Positions 1 to 9,183 of a stretch of DNA of 27,997 nucleotides are shown here, in pieces. The notes beneath the pieces were generated by a model that did not search any database, had not been told where the DNA came from, and saw only the letters and a program-made list of their open reading frames with translations. Position 1 is the first letter of the stretch. Each line of letters opens with the position of its first letter. The DNA is from DAOUBA01 sp034432855 (GTDB taxonomy: Bacteria; Chloroflexota; Anaerolineae; B4-G1). The position numbers and the translations under genes are program-made. The stretch spans positions 1 to 27,997 of the forward strand of contig DAOUBA010000105.1 of NCBI GenBank assembly GCA_034432855.1. Direction: 5' to 3'.

Positions 1-632
1 CCCGATTGGCCCGCACACACCGAGAAGTAGGCGGTCAGTGTGACAAAGAAACACACCGCGCTATCCACGGTAAAAAAGTGCGCCTGTTGGATCGAAAAGG
101 CCGTCAGCGCCATCAGCGCAGCAGCCAGCAATCCTGCCGTTTCCCCGTGGAGACGGCGTCCAATAAGAAAGACGAGCAACACCGTCCCCAGGTCGGCCAG
201 TCCCGAGAGCGCCCGTCCGACCTGTTTGTTGTAGCCACCCGTGAAGGCCCCCGGACTGCACCGCAGGTCCGGAGACTTGAGCAGCAAGGAGGCCACGGTC
301 CTGCTCAGCCGGTCAGGCGATTCGTCGCAGGCCCGGTCGAGCCACTCTGCCGTCAGGCGCGTCAGGTAAAGCGGCAGAGTCCCATAACTGTACGTGCGCC
401 CTTCCGTCCAAACGTTGAGCGGGGATCTGGCGGTATCGAAGTAGAGCGCCAGGCTATCTGGAAGACGGATAGCGCTTAAGGTCTGCTGCATGTGTGCTTC
501 GTCGGGATGGATCCATATCCCTTCATCCCAGTTGAGGTTGGTAAAACGCAAGACGACGCTCACGAGCAGGATGACACACAGCAACAACCAGCAGACTATA
601 GGTGATACCCCACAACGATTCGAGTGCCCCAA
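1..632 (-). CDS. GT39/PMT-type membrane glycosyltransferase, 5' part only (runs off left edge)
   Basis: The minus-strand frame is open from a TTG at 632 to the window edge, about 210 residues. I chose this start because GGAGA lies six bases upstream and an in-frame stop lies at 651-653. A hydrophobic segment (about residues 13-30) is followed by RFTNLNWDEG and HPDEAHMQQT. The acidic pair after the first membrane helix is typical of the PMT/ArnT-like GT39 superfamily, whose members move sugars from polyprenyl-phosphate carriers on the outer face of the membrane. Further in, QQAHFFTVDS matches the usual post-helix motif of this family. It starts 25 bases after the stop of the preceding GT39 gene and is probably co-transcribed with it. 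The sugar and acceptor are unknown. Family assignment is fairly sure; the start is likely. Confidence 0.75.
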   Translation of the reverse strand, partial: MGHSNRCGVSPIVCWLLLCVILLVSVVLRFTNLNWDEGIWIHPDEAHMQQTLSAIRLPDSLALYFDTARSPLNVWTEGRTYSYGTLPLYLTRLTAEWLDRACDESPDRLSRTVASLLLKSPDLRCSPGAFTGGYNKQVGRALSGLADLGTVLLVFLIGRRLHGETAGLLAAALMALTAFSIQQAHFFTVDSAVCFFVTLTAYFSVCAGQS

Positions 633-656
633 CGTCGTTCTCCGAGAAATTCACTC

Positions 657-3077
657 TCAGCGACAATCTGCCGCCGGATCGTTCGCCTGTTCCTGAGTAA
701 CCAGGAAAGTCTTGAAACATACCCCTTCGACGCGCTCATCACGCCACTCCTGAAGTCTACCCTCAGGATAGCAGTGCTGCAACCTTTCCAAATCGCCGAA
801 ATGCACCGGCGCAACGACAAAGGCCACATCGCGCGTGGCTGTTTCCCGCAAAGGGACCACAGCACCGATGTCCTCAACATCTATTGCCGACAACGACGCC
901 AGGCCCGAGTGGAACAGAATCGTCCCGTGCCCGGTCGCGTAAACAAGGGGCGCCCCCAGATAGTAGACCTGGTAATCCCGAGATAATTCCCTGATCCGCT
1001 CACCTGTCTTGGACAACCCGATCCAGGACATATTGTCAGGCAAAGGCCATTCCTCCCAGGCCAGCGCGACGCTCTGTGGAGCGAAATAGATGCTAAGGTC
1101 CACGTAGGCGATGTAACCCAACACAGCCGCAATGATGACGCCGAGGAGTATCCCTTTGCTTATCGTGTTCAGCCTCAGCGGCCTCACAATCACGCCAGCC
1201 ATCTTTACCAGGCCAAGCGCAGCCATCGCACAAACCGGTACCAGGGCCGGCGCAATCAGGTAATGTATCTTGGGCGGCCTATCGCCCCAAATCCCCCCCT
1301 GCATGCCCACCGCCCAGGCGATGAGCAGAAAAGCATAACGCGGCTGGCGCCAGCGCCAAACACTGTAGGCCAGTCCAACCAAAAAGAGCACGGCCACCAC
1401 ACTATTCACCATCGGCCTTCTACTCAACCAGCCGGCATAACAGGTCAGGAAACTTTCATCTCTATAGTAATTGACGCCAAAGACGTTGCGCTCTACCTGA
1501 TGCAGGAACACGTGGAACGGATCAGATACCCCATACCGCTGTTGGGCTACAGCCAGATTAGGCGCCTGTAACACCAATCTGCCTCTGAGAAATCCGCCCT
1601 CGGGCCGAATCCCGTCCATGCGCGCGAGCGTGACCCATACGGGCAACAAGACAACGACCACCCCCAGGCAAAAGAGGCCGATTTTGAGATACTCGCGGTG
1701 CCATCCCTTTTGGGTGAGAAACCAATAGACGAAAACTGCTCCGATGATCAGGACCAGGATCATGGCCTTGTTATTGTAATCCAACCATAACCCCACTCCG
1801 AGGCTGACACCTGCCAGCGCATACTCGAATGGACGCCGCCATAGCAGAGCCCGATACAAGAAGTAAAGCACGGCAGGGATGAACAGCAGCAAGACCACCA
1901 TATCGCGTATAGCGATACGGCTGGAGAATAGGTGATGCGGAGCAACGGCAACGAGGCTCGTAGCAGCGAGGGCTGCCGGTGCCCCCCAGCCCCGCCTGAC
2001 CAACAAGTACACAAATACGAGACTGAGGGAGCCCATCAAGGCAGGTACCAGACGCAGCCCCACGACGTCTTCACCAAACAGGCGCATACTGCCTGCCATC
2101 AAATAGGTGAACACGGCTGTAAGATTGAAAAGCCAGACTGAGCCGAACAAATTCGGGCGCTCACCCTGCAATATCCTCAAGGCTTCACTGCCATATTGTC
2201 CCTCATCCTGCTCAACAGCACCATAGAAATAATCCAGACCGTAACAGCGCATAAAGACCCCACAGGCCAATACAACAAAGGCCAAAACAACCTCTACCCG
2301 GTGGCGACGGAAGCCCTCTCGCCAACCGGCCAATGCATGGCACAATCGGGCTCTGGATACAGGTGGCACGCAGGCCAGCAGGAAAAGGCCCACTCCGGCC
2401 AGCCACACCGCGCCTGCTATCAGACTGCGCCTATCGTCCACAGCCAACACCGCCGCAGCAGCACTTGCCGCAATAGCCAGGGCTCCCACACACAAACGCC
2501 CCCGGTAGGCAGAGAGGACATAGGCAAGAGAGGACATAGGCCCACCTGCCGGCCTTTGTCCTTCGGCGTCATCCCCGGCCTCTCGCCCTTCTAAATACGC
2601 GAACAACCAGATAACGGGGAACGAAGCCAGGAAGAGCAGAATCCCCAAAGGCCGTCCCGATTCACCACGATCAAAAGCGAACTGGCTTGCACCGGCAAAT
2701 AGGAGTACCAGAGGTAATACATAGATGGCCCTAGTCCCCAGGCTGAGGAACATCGGTGACACAACGCCACCGGCCCACAACAACCACACGACCCACGAAT
2801 TAGTGGGCCAGAGGAGGGCAATCAGGGCAGCCAACACATTCGTCGCCAGCGCAATCCCAACTCCCAGCCGATTGGATCGCACAGACATCACTATGAGCCC
2901 AGATGCAGATGCCCGCCCTGCCAGCACGTACGCCCCTAGCAGCAGAAAGGCGGCCAATGCGTAAAATGCTATAGTGCTCTCCTGATGCGTGCGCAGATAG
3001 AGCAAGGAATAGTGCCCCAGCCCAGCAAAGGCTAACGCTGCGACGAGAAGCAAGAGCACCAGGCACCTCGCTTTCAC
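657..3077 (-). CDS. Large GT39/PMT-type membrane glycosyltransferase
   Basis: An 806-residue, strongly hydrophobic protein with many predicted membrane helices. About 260 N-terminal residues of membrane segments precede the GT39-like core. The core begins with a helix followed by the acidic motif EQDEGQYG (residues 289-296), the expected position of the catalytic acid in PMT-superfamily enzymes that use polyprenyl-phosphate sugars. The sequence then reads through GLRLVPALMGSLSLVFVYLL and APHHLFSSRIAIRD, both typical of the family. The start is GTG at 3077, with GGAGG nine bases upstream; the nearby ATG at 3082 stops after two codons. It follows the paralogous GT39 genes after a 73-base gap holding CACGAAT repeats. 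It probably acts in surface-glycan or glycolipid assembly. Its substrate cannot be told from sequence. Confidence 0.85.
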   Translation of the reverse strand: MKARCLVLLLLVAALAFAGLGHYSLLYLRTHQESTIAFYALAAFLLLGAYVLAGRASASGLIVMSVRSNRLGVGIALATNVLAALIALLWPTNSWVVWLLWAGGVVSPMFLSLGTRAIYVLPLVLLFAGASQFAFDRGESGRPLGILLFLASFPVIWLFAYLEGREAGDDAEGQRPAGGPMSSLAYVLSAYRGRLCVGALAIAASAAAAVLAVDDRRSLIAGAVWLAGVGLFLLACVPPVSRARLCHALAGWREGFRRHRVEVVLAFVVLACGVFMRCYGLDYFYGAVEQDEGQYGSEALRILQGERPNLFGSVWLFNLTAVFTYLMAGSMRLFGEDVVGLRLVPALMGSLSLVFVYLLVRRGWGAPAALAATSLVAVAPHHLFSSRIAIRDMVVLLLFIPAVLYFLYRALLWRRPFEYALAGVSLGVGLWLDYNNKAMILVLIIGAVFVYWFLTQKGWHREYLKIGLFCLGVVVVLLPVWVTLARMDGIRPEGGFLRGRLVLQAPNLAVAQQRYGVSDPFHVFLHQVERNVFGVNYYRDESFLTCYAGWLSRRPMVNSVVAVLFLVGLAYSVWRWRQPRYAFLLIAWAVGMQGGIWGDRPPKIHYLIAPALVPVCAMAALGLVKMAGVIVRPLRLNTISKGILLGVIIAAVLGYIAYVDLSIYFAPQSVALAWEEWPLPDNMSWIGLSKTGERIRELSRDYQVYYLGAPLVYATGHGTILFHSGLASLSAIDVEDIGAVVPLRETATRDVAFVVAPVHFGDLERLQHCYPEGRLQEWRDERVEGVCFKTFLVTQEQANDPAADCR

Positions 3078-3091
3078 GTCATCCCACCTCC

Positions 3092-3124
3092 ATTCGTGTC
3101 ATTCGTGCATTCGTGCAATTCGTG
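3092..3124 (-). repeat. Four copies of the 7-mer CACGAAT
   Basis: Read on the minus strand, CACGAAT occurs four times (plus-strand ATTCGTG at 3092, 3101, 3109 and 3118), separated by one or two bases. The array sits between two co-oriented GT39 genes, just upstream of the ribosome-binding site of the downstream one. The same word occurs once in the argG-argH gap. It belongs to the short-word junction repeats seen throughout this window. Confidence 0.8.
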
Positions 3125-3150
3125 ATTCAAATCCACGCTCCACAGCACAT

Positions 3151-5163
3151 CTATGGCGGCACCTCGTATAGCGTGTACAACAAACGCCCGTCTACGTCAG
3201 AATAGACCGCAGACTCCTCTCCACCGGGGTACTGTGTCCGCACCGTCTCCAGTTCATCGAGACGGTGCGGCAGAAATACAAACCGCGCGCCGCGCGCCAA
3301 GTCTGGCTGCGGAGGCTCACCTGCATCAAGCGGGAATACATCCATTCCATGCACGTTCCGCGCCATAAACCGTATTGTACCGTGACCATAGATAAACACC
3401 TCCGTGCCCTCCCGCATGACCGGCCCATGGCCCCAGTACATTACTGGCGCGCCGTAGAAATACACCGCATAGCCATCGTTCTGCTCCGTCAAGTAGCGCG
3501 ATAGCACCGTGGCTATTTCACCGGTCGGATCGCCATAGATGCACCTGGGGGTATAGATGACAAAGTAGTAATGCACATTCAAGACAGCCACAACGACCAG
3601 CAGAAAGGCGGCTACTCTATCCCAATTACGCGGCTCGCCACCCAGCACGCGTTGGCCCAGCGCCAGCAACCCGTCCAGACCGATTCCCACAAGCAATGCC
3701 AGGGCCGGCGCCACGATGACCAGTCGCATGCTGCTCGGTGGGTTCTCCGTCAGCGTCCATCCCAAGATCACCGCCGCCCAGAACCAAATCAACAACAGGC
3801 CGTCGGATCGCCAGCGGCGTCTGCCGATCACGCATGCCATCCCCACGATGAGCAACCCGCCGCTGACAAAATCGAGCAGGGGTATTGTAGCGCCATACCA
3901 GTACCGGGGGTCCAACGTGTAGTTGAAAGCAGTCACCGATTTCCAGAACTGCTCCAACAGCAGTCGAGCCGTACTATGGCCGGTCGCTGTCCGTCTCTCG
4001 GCCAGCCAGCCGGACGCCAGGACGTTGACCTCTCTGGTACGGGAAACCAATGAATTGGGATGTGCGGCAAAATGGAGCAAGAGCGGTGCCATGACCACTA
4101 GTGCAGCGACTAACAAAAGAGACAGGAATCGCCAATACCGGGACAGGAAGTGAGGCTCAGTTACCGCAAACCACACGAGGTAGAGCGCCACCACAATGCC
4201 GATCAGCCGGGCGCCATAGTAGCCGTACCACCCCAACCCCAAGACAGCACCGGACAAAGCGAAATGAATTGCCCGCCTGGTGCGCAGCCCAAGTACGAGC
4301 AACCACAACGTCAGCGTAACAAACAGACCATCACCGATCTGGTTGGATCCCAGCCGGCTGTAGTGAACGTGAAAATGTCCAAAGGCGATGGCCAAAGCAG
4401 AGAACCATGCTACACGCCGCCCCCACAACTCGCGCGCCAGCAGGAACGTGGTCAGCACCGTCACGGTGCCGACCAGGGTCGGCAACGTCCGCAAGCCAGC
4501 CACCGTAGCCCCGAAAATCCGCATCCCCAGACCGTACCACACAAACGACATGGTAGGCACATCATACCAGCCTGTCGAAAAGGGATTGGTGAGCGGGGGG
4601 CCGAATATACCCAATGCCTCGATACCCTGCGTGCCTTCATCCCCTCCCAGCGTAGGTGGAATATGCTCCAGATTTACCACACGTACGGCCAGCGTTGCCA
4701 GCAGCAACACCGTCAGGCACACCAGTTCAATTCGATTGCCGCGCAGCCACTGCGTCAAGCGTAGCCATGTTTCTTTGGCCTTGACGGCCGGCACAAAGGC
4801 TACCAGGAACCAGTACACGCCGAACAACCACAGCCACAGGACACCGCTGAAATCGGCGGTATCACGCAAACGCCGCGCCAGCCAGCCGGCCAACACCGCC
4901 AGGCAGGCCCCTCCTATCGCGCTCAGCAAGCGTAGCCAGGTCCACTTTCGCCAGCCAAGATCCCACAAAGGCCGGAATATCATCCGGTGTTGTCTCGGCT
5001 TCACTTGATACCAAAGCAGCCCTAACGAGAGCACTGCCACAATCCAGAAGGCAACCCCAATGTGCCAGGATGCTCGCCGGTAAACGAGCCAGAACTGGCC
5101 CAGGAACATGAACCCTACGCCAAAGATCAACAGCAACACCCGATGCCAACGAGCCTCTTTCAC
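3151..5163 (-). CDS. GT39/PMT-type membrane glycosyltransferase, paralogue A
   Basis: A polytopic membrane protein of about 670 residues. The N-terminus has four or five helices, then DTADFSGVLWLWLFGVYWFL. The GT39 acidic motif LGGDEGTQG lies near residue 175, and GHFHVHYSRLGSNQIGD and LTENPPSSMRLVIVAPALAL come later. A soluble-looking C-terminal tail of about 120 residues ends in RLLYTLYEVPP. It resembles the neighbouring gene at 5188-7167 along its full length, so the pair is a tandem duplication. A TTG at 5169 is possible, but GAAGGAG lies one base from it and seven bases from the GTG at 5163, so I prefer GTG. The tail carries extra residues around MREGTEVFIYGHG that the paralogue lacks. 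It likely transfers a sugar from a lipid carrier; donor and acceptor are unknown. Confidence 0.85.
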   Translation of the reverse strand: MKEARWHRVLLLIFGVGFMFLGQFWLVYRRASWHIGVAFWIVAVLSLGLLWYQVKPRQHRMIFRPLWDLGWRKWTWLRLLSAIGGACLAVLAGWLARRLRDTADFSGVLWLWLFGVYWFLVAFVPAVKAKETWLRLTQWLRGNRIELVCLTVLLLATLAVRVVNLEHIPPTLGGDEGTQGIEALGIFGPPLTNPFSTGWYDVPTMSFVWYGLGMRIFGATVAGLRTLPTLVGTVTVLTTFLLARELWGRRVAWFSALAIAFGHFHVHYSRLGSNQIGDGLFVTLTLWLLVLGLRTRRAIHFALSGAVLGLGWYGYYGARLIGIVVALYLVWFAVTEPHFLSRYWRFLSLLLVAALVVMAPLLLHFAAHPNSLVSRTREVNVLASGWLAERRTATGHSTARLLLEQFWKSVTAFNYTLDPRYWYGATIPLLDFVSGGLLIVGMACVIGRRRWRSDGLLLIWFWAAVILGWTLTENPPSSMRLVIVAPALALLVGIGLDGLLALGQRVLGGEPRNWDRVAAFLLVVVAVLNVHYYFVIYTPRCIYGDPTGEIATVLSRYLTEQNDGYAVYFYGAPVMYWGHGPVMREGTEVFIYGHGTIRFMARNVHGMDVFPLDAGEPPQPDLARGARFVFLPHRLDELETVRTQYPGGEESAVYSDVDGRLLYTLYEVPP

Positions 5164-5187
5164 CTGCAATCTCCTTCGCAGAAGGAC

Positions 5188-7167
5188 TCAAGGCGGCGAC
5201 ATTTTGTACATCACGTACAACAATCGCCCGTCGGCCTCCGAATAGACCTGGGACTCCTCACCATCTGGGTATTGATTGCGAACAGCCTCCATTTCACCCA
5301 GGCGGTTTGGCAAGAAGACAAAGCACGTCGTCCGTTGCAGATCGGGTAGCGGCGGCTGCCCTTCCCCCGGTGGCGGTACACTCACTCCCGTCACATTAGG
5401 CGCATAGACCCGCGTCAGAAAGTGCAGCGCTCCGTGATCCCAGTACATCACCGGCGCTCCATAAAAGTAAATCGTGCACGCTTCGTTCTGCTGTGCAAGG
5501 GAACGGCCCAGCACCGTAGCGATCTCAGCGGTAGGATTGCCATAGACGAGCGAAGGCGTATATACGAGGAAATAATGATACAGATTGAACACTCCGACAG
5601 CCACAAGCAGTCCCACAGTCACACCGGCCCACAAACTCCTCCCACCACCGACGCTACGTCGTCCCAACTCGACCAACCCGTACAACCCCAGGCCCGCCAG
5701 CAGCGCCAGCGCCGGCGCGGCGATGATCAGCCGTTGGCTGCTGGGTGGGTTTTCCGTCAGCACCCAGCCGGTGATCACCGCCAGCCAGAACCAGATCAAC
5801 AGCAGACCATTGCCCGGCCAGCGCCAATGCACAATCGCCCATACCATCCCCAGAACCATCAGCACGCCGCTGATGAAATCGAGCAGCGGGATCGAAGCGT
5901 GATACCAGAAGGTCGGGTCGAGCGTGTAATGAAACCCAGAAATAGCCTTCCAGATCTGCCGCCAATATATCGTGGCCGCGTCCATACCCCACCAGGCCTG
6001 CTCACGCGCCAGCCAGCCGGGAACGAGGATGCTGACCCGATTCACTCCGGCGGCGAAATCTGTGGGGCGTACGGCATAGTACAACAGCAACGGCGTGGCA
6101 ACCACGAGAGCAGACGCCAATGTCAATACCAACGGTCGCCCATAGCGTGCCAGGAAACGATATTCGCTCACGGCACGCCAGGCCAGAAAGACGACGATGA
6201 TGACCCCGATCAGGCGCGCGCCGACGTATCCATAAAGGCCCAGGCCCGCCACTGCGCCGGTCAACGCAAAACAGATTGCCCTGCCCGATCGCAGACCCCG
6301 CACCAGAAAGTAAAGCGCCAACGTAACGAGGAGACCATCGGCGATGTTGTTGACCGCTAGACGGCTATAGTGAATGTGATAGTGCCCAAACGCCAGCAGC
6401 AGCGCCGCAAGCCATGCCATCCGCCGCCCCCATAACTCGCGTGCCAGGACGAATAACGCCAAAACAGTCGCCGTACCGATGAGCGCCGAGACCGCGCGCA
6501 GGCCGGCCACCGACGCGCCGAACAGACGCATCGAAAGGCCCCATACCAGAAAAGAGAGACTGGGGAAGGAGAACCAGCGCGTGGCGAAGGGGTTCGCCAG
6601 CCGCCCGCCCTCGAACATTGCCAGCGCCTCCATCCCCCACGTCCCTTCGTCGCCACCCAGGTTAACTGGGATATGCTCCAGATTCGTGCCGCGCACGGCC
6701 AGCGCCGCCAGCAACAGCACCACCAGACACGTCACTTCGACCCAGTTTCCACACAGCCATCGGGCCAGGCGAGATCGTGCCTCTCGAACGTTAAGGGACG
6801 GCACGAAAGCCAGCAGGAACCAATACACGCCAAACAGCCACAGCCACAGGATGCCGCTGAAATCGGCGGTATCGGGCAAACGCCGTGCCACCAGGCCGGC
6901 CAGCAAGGCACAGGTCGCGCCACCCATCGCGGCGAGCGGGCGAAGCAAGCGCAACGAGCGATAACGTTCCTGCATCAACGGTCGCCAGATGGGCCGCCTG
7001 AGCCCTGTGCGCCGGAGTAAAAGGCCAAACGCCAGGATCGCCACACACCAGAAAAAGACGCCGTCCCACACGTACTCGCGTCGGTAGGCCAAGTAGAGTT
7101 GACCCAGCAAGGCGAATCCCAGACCAACTGTTAGTAGAAACACGGTCAGGGCACGATGACGTTCCAC
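5188..7167 (-). CDS. GT39/PMT-type membrane glycosyltransferase, paralogue B
   Basis: A 659-residue polytopic membrane protein with the same domain order as its downstream neighbour: N-terminal helices, DTADFSGILWLWLFGVYWFL, acidic motif LGGDEGTWG (D173), GHYHIHYSRLAVNNIAD, LTENPPSSQRLIIAAPALAL, and a C-terminal extramembrane tail with YFYGAPVMYWDHG and a final RLLYVMYKMSPP. The start is GTG at 7167 with TTGAGGT upstream. It begins nine bases after the methyltransferase stop and ends 24 bases before paralogue A, so it sits inside the glycan operon. GT39 enzymes take sugars from polyprenyl-phosphate donors at the outer membrane face. Which glycan is built here is not visible. Confidence 0.85.
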   Translation of the reverse strand: MERHRALTVFLLTVGLGFALLGQLYLAYRREYVWDGVFFWCVAILAFGLLLRRTGLRRPIWRPLMQERYRSLRLLRPLAAMGGATCALLAGLVARRLPDTADFSGILWLWLFGVYWFLLAFVPSLNVREARSRLARWLCGNWVEVTCLVVLLLAALAVRGTNLEHIPVNLGGDEGTWGMEALAMFEGGRLANPFATRWFSFPSLSFLVWGLSMRLFGASVAGLRAVSALIGTATVLALFVLARELWGRRMAWLAALLLAFGHYHIHYSRLAVNNIADGLLVTLALYFLVRGLRSGRAICFALTGAVAGLGLYGYVGARLIGVIIVVFLAWRAVSEYRFLARYGRPLVLTLASALVVATPLLLYYAVRPTDFAAGVNRVSILVPGWLAREQAWWGMDAATIYWRQIWKAISGFHYTLDPTFWYHASIPLLDFISGVLMVLGMVWAIVHWRWPGNGLLLIWFWLAVITGWVLTENPPSSQRLIIAAPALALLAGLGLYGLVELGRRSVGGGRSLWAGVTVGLLVAVGVFNLYHYFLVYTPSLVYGNPTAEIATVLGRSLAQQNEACTIYFYGAPVMYWDHGALHFLTRVYAPNVTGVSVPPPGEGQPPLPDLQRTTCFVFLPNRLGEMEAVRNQYPDGEESQVYSEADGRLLYVMYKMSPP

Positions 7168-7176
7168 GGTGTGACC

Positions 7177-8037
7177 TCAACCTGGAATCCGTACCTTCAG
7201 ACAGATGTTCATCGTCGAGACCTGACGTAGTTGTTCCTCGCTCAAACGGTCGTTGAGCCGGTCAATGCGATCGAACAACCACAATCCCACATTGACCGGA
7301 TTGAAACGACTGCCGGCCCGTCCATCCAGGCGATAGCGCGAGGCCGCAGCCGACATGCTGGCAGGCAACAGCCCCGATTCCCAGAGCGGCTTGCCCAGAC
7401 CGTAGACGATATTGTGGATGAAGGGGAAACAGTAATGCACCAGGCAACGTTCCTCCTCGACCTTTAAGCCTGCATCCTGGACGAGCGCCAGGATCTCATC
7501 CCGTGTGTACAGCCGCACGTGATTGGCCCAGATACCCGCCAGAGGCCCTCTGGCGATGTGCGTCCCGAACAGCGTCTCCAGGGTCTTGTTGATCGGATCC
7601 CACCAGAACGGGTAGTGCGCATTAGGAACGCTGATCAGGATCAGGCCACCGGGACGCGTGACGCGCGCGGCTTCGGCCAGCCCCGCCCGGTCATCACTCA
7701 GATGCTCCAATACCTCGGCCAGGATGACCTTATCGAACGAGCGGTCGGCAAACGGCAGTCGGCACAGATCGCCATTAAGAAAATGAATAACCCGGTCGGT
7801 TAATTGCACGTGAGCCTGTCGGACATAGTCGTACTCAATGTCCTGGCCGACCAGCATGCACTCGCTCACCGCCCGCACGAAATTCAGTACAAAGCCCCGG
7901 CCGCAAGCCGCATCGAGAATCTTGTCATGAGGCTGCGGATCGAGCCAGTGCAGAAAGAGCATCACCCGGCGCTTGTAGGCCATGTCGGCTTCGTTGGCGA
8001 CCAGGCGCGCCAATTGCGCATCGCCGACGACGTTCAT
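7177..8037 (-). CDS. Class I SAM-dependent methyltransferase (glycan cluster)
   Basis: A 286-residue soluble protein with a Rossmann-type methyltransferase core. Motif I is ILDAACGRG (residues 40-48), followed by the post-motif acidic VGQDIEYD. The motif VILAEVLEHLSDD and then TRPGGLILISVPN are typical of the Methyltransf_11/UbiE-like group. Its ATG overlaps the stop of the upstream GT4 gene as ATGA, so the two are translationally coupled. The position between sugar-transfer genes suggests methylation of a sugar, lipid carrier or glycan intermediate, but this is inference from context. The C-terminal 90 residues (SAAASRYRLDGRAGSRFNPV and following) are not part of the core fold and may hold the acceptor site. 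Confidence 0.85.
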   Translation of the reverse strand: MNVVGDAQLARLVANEADMAYKRRVMLFLHWLDPQPHDKILDAACGRGFVLNFVRAVSECMLVGQDIEYDYVRQAHVQLTDRVIHFLNGDLCRLPFADRSFDKVILAEVLEHLSDDRAGLAEAARVTRPGGLILISVPNAHYPFWWDPINKTLETLFGTHIARGPLAGIWANHVRLYTRDEILALVQDAGLKVEEERCLVHYCFPFIHNIVYGLGKPLWESGLLPASMSAAASRYRLDGRAGSRFNPVNVGLWLFDRIDRLNDRLSEEQLRQVSTMNICLKVRIPG

Positions 8038-9182
8038 CCTGCCCCGCCCCTCAGGCTAGCCGCGAAGATCGCTTCGTAAGCATCCACCGTGCGCTCCAGG
8101 CTAAAGATGGCTGCAATCTGCTCCGGCGGCTTGATATACGCCTCTGGACGTGTCAACACCCGGCTGAGGGCCTCTGCCAAAGCCGTGACATTTCCACGTG
8201 GAAAGATCTCCCCCATGCCGGTCACCCGCACCACCTCGCGCGCTCCCGGCGTGTCGCTAACCACCACGGGAGTCCCACATAACATAGCCTCGGCCTGCAC
8301 CATACCAAAACATTCTGTACCGCTGGGCAAGGATAAGACGTTGCAGAGCGCATAGAAATCGGCCATCTGCTGAGAGTCGCGTAACAACCCGAGGAAAATG
8401 AGCCGGTCACGGTATTTCTCTATCAAAGGAGCACACCGCTCGAAAAAGTTTTCATAGCGGATCAGGTACTCACCGGCAAAGACAATACACACAGCAGGGA
8501 AACGTTCAACGAGCAACGGGAGCGCCTGAATGAGCAAATCAGGGCGCTTTTCCTCGACAAAGCGACCGGCATAACCGACAACGGTCTTACCCTCCAGGCC
8601 ATACTCCCGGCGCATGGCAGCGACTCCCACGGGGTCAGGCCGCGGGATTGCAATGGGCGGATAGACCGGTTTCACTTTCGCCATAAAGGGGCGTAGGTAG
8701 GTGGAGTGCTCGGCGTAATCCTGACTGTAACCGATCACCGTGGTCGCATAGCGGGCTGCCGAGCAGTAGACGCTGAACACACAGCGTTCGATAAGACGAT
8801 TATGCCAGCCTGCCGGCAGCACGGCATCTCCGTGGTGCGTAATGACCACCGGCTTACGCTGCCAGCGCGCCAGAAACGCCACCAGACTGGCCTCCGGGAG
8901 CGGGGTGTGGAGGTTGATGACATCGTGCTCACCAATGAGCCGCCAGGCCGCGATAGGGAACGCAGGCATAACTTGTGTGCGACTCAGCCGCATAATGCTC
9001 CGCAAACGCACTACTCGCACACCATTGATCACCTCATCCCTGGACAGATCCGGATTGTAGCGCGAGGTCAGCACAGTCGCCTGGTGACCGCGCCTAGCCA
9101 TCGCCTCGGCTATCCGCTGCACATGGATAGTCAATCCTGTCCGGTGTGGCACGTAGTAGGTCAAGACAAACAGAATTCTCAC
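8034..9182 (-). CDS. GT4-family glycosyltransferase (GT-B fold)
   Basis: A 382-residue protein starting at GTG 9182, one base after the stop of the flippase-like gene. The N-terminal half begins MRILFVLTYYVPHRTGLTIH, the Glyco_transf_4 acceptor domain with the Gly-rich turn. The C-terminal Glycos_transf_1 domain has VVGYAGRFVEEKRPDLL and the retaining E-x7-E signature ECFGMVQAE. These enzymes transfer a sugar from a nucleotide-sugar donor in the cytoplasm. In this operon it probably builds the lipid-linked precursor that the GT39 enzymes later use or extend. Overlap with the methyltransferase and single-base spacing to the flippase gene argue for one transcript. The exact sugar is unknown. 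Confidence 0.9.
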   Translation of the reverse strand: MRILFVLTYYVPHRTGLTIHVQRIAEAMARRGHQATVLTSRYNPDLSRDEVINGVRVVRLRSIMRLSRTQVMPAFPIAAWRLIGEHDVINLHTPLPEASLVAFLARWQRKPVVITHHGDAVLPAGWHNRLIERCVFSVYCSAARYATTVIGYSQDYAEHSTYLRPFMAKVKPVYPPIAIPRPDPVGVAAMRREYGLEGKTVVGYAGRFVEEKRPDLLIQALPLLVERFPAVCIVFAGEYLIRYENFFERCAPLIEKYRDRLIFLGLLRDSQQMADFYALCNVLSLPSGTECFGMVQAEAMLCGTPVVVSDTPGAREVVRVTGMGEIFPRGNVTALAEALSRVLTRPEAYIKPPEQIAAIFSLERTVDAYEAIFAASLRGGAG

Positions 9183-9183
9183 T

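Noticed and set aside
6..479. Plus-strand frame of 157 residues at the left edge
   Set aside because: The minus strand here is continuously open and carries GT39 motifs, so the plus frame is a shadow.
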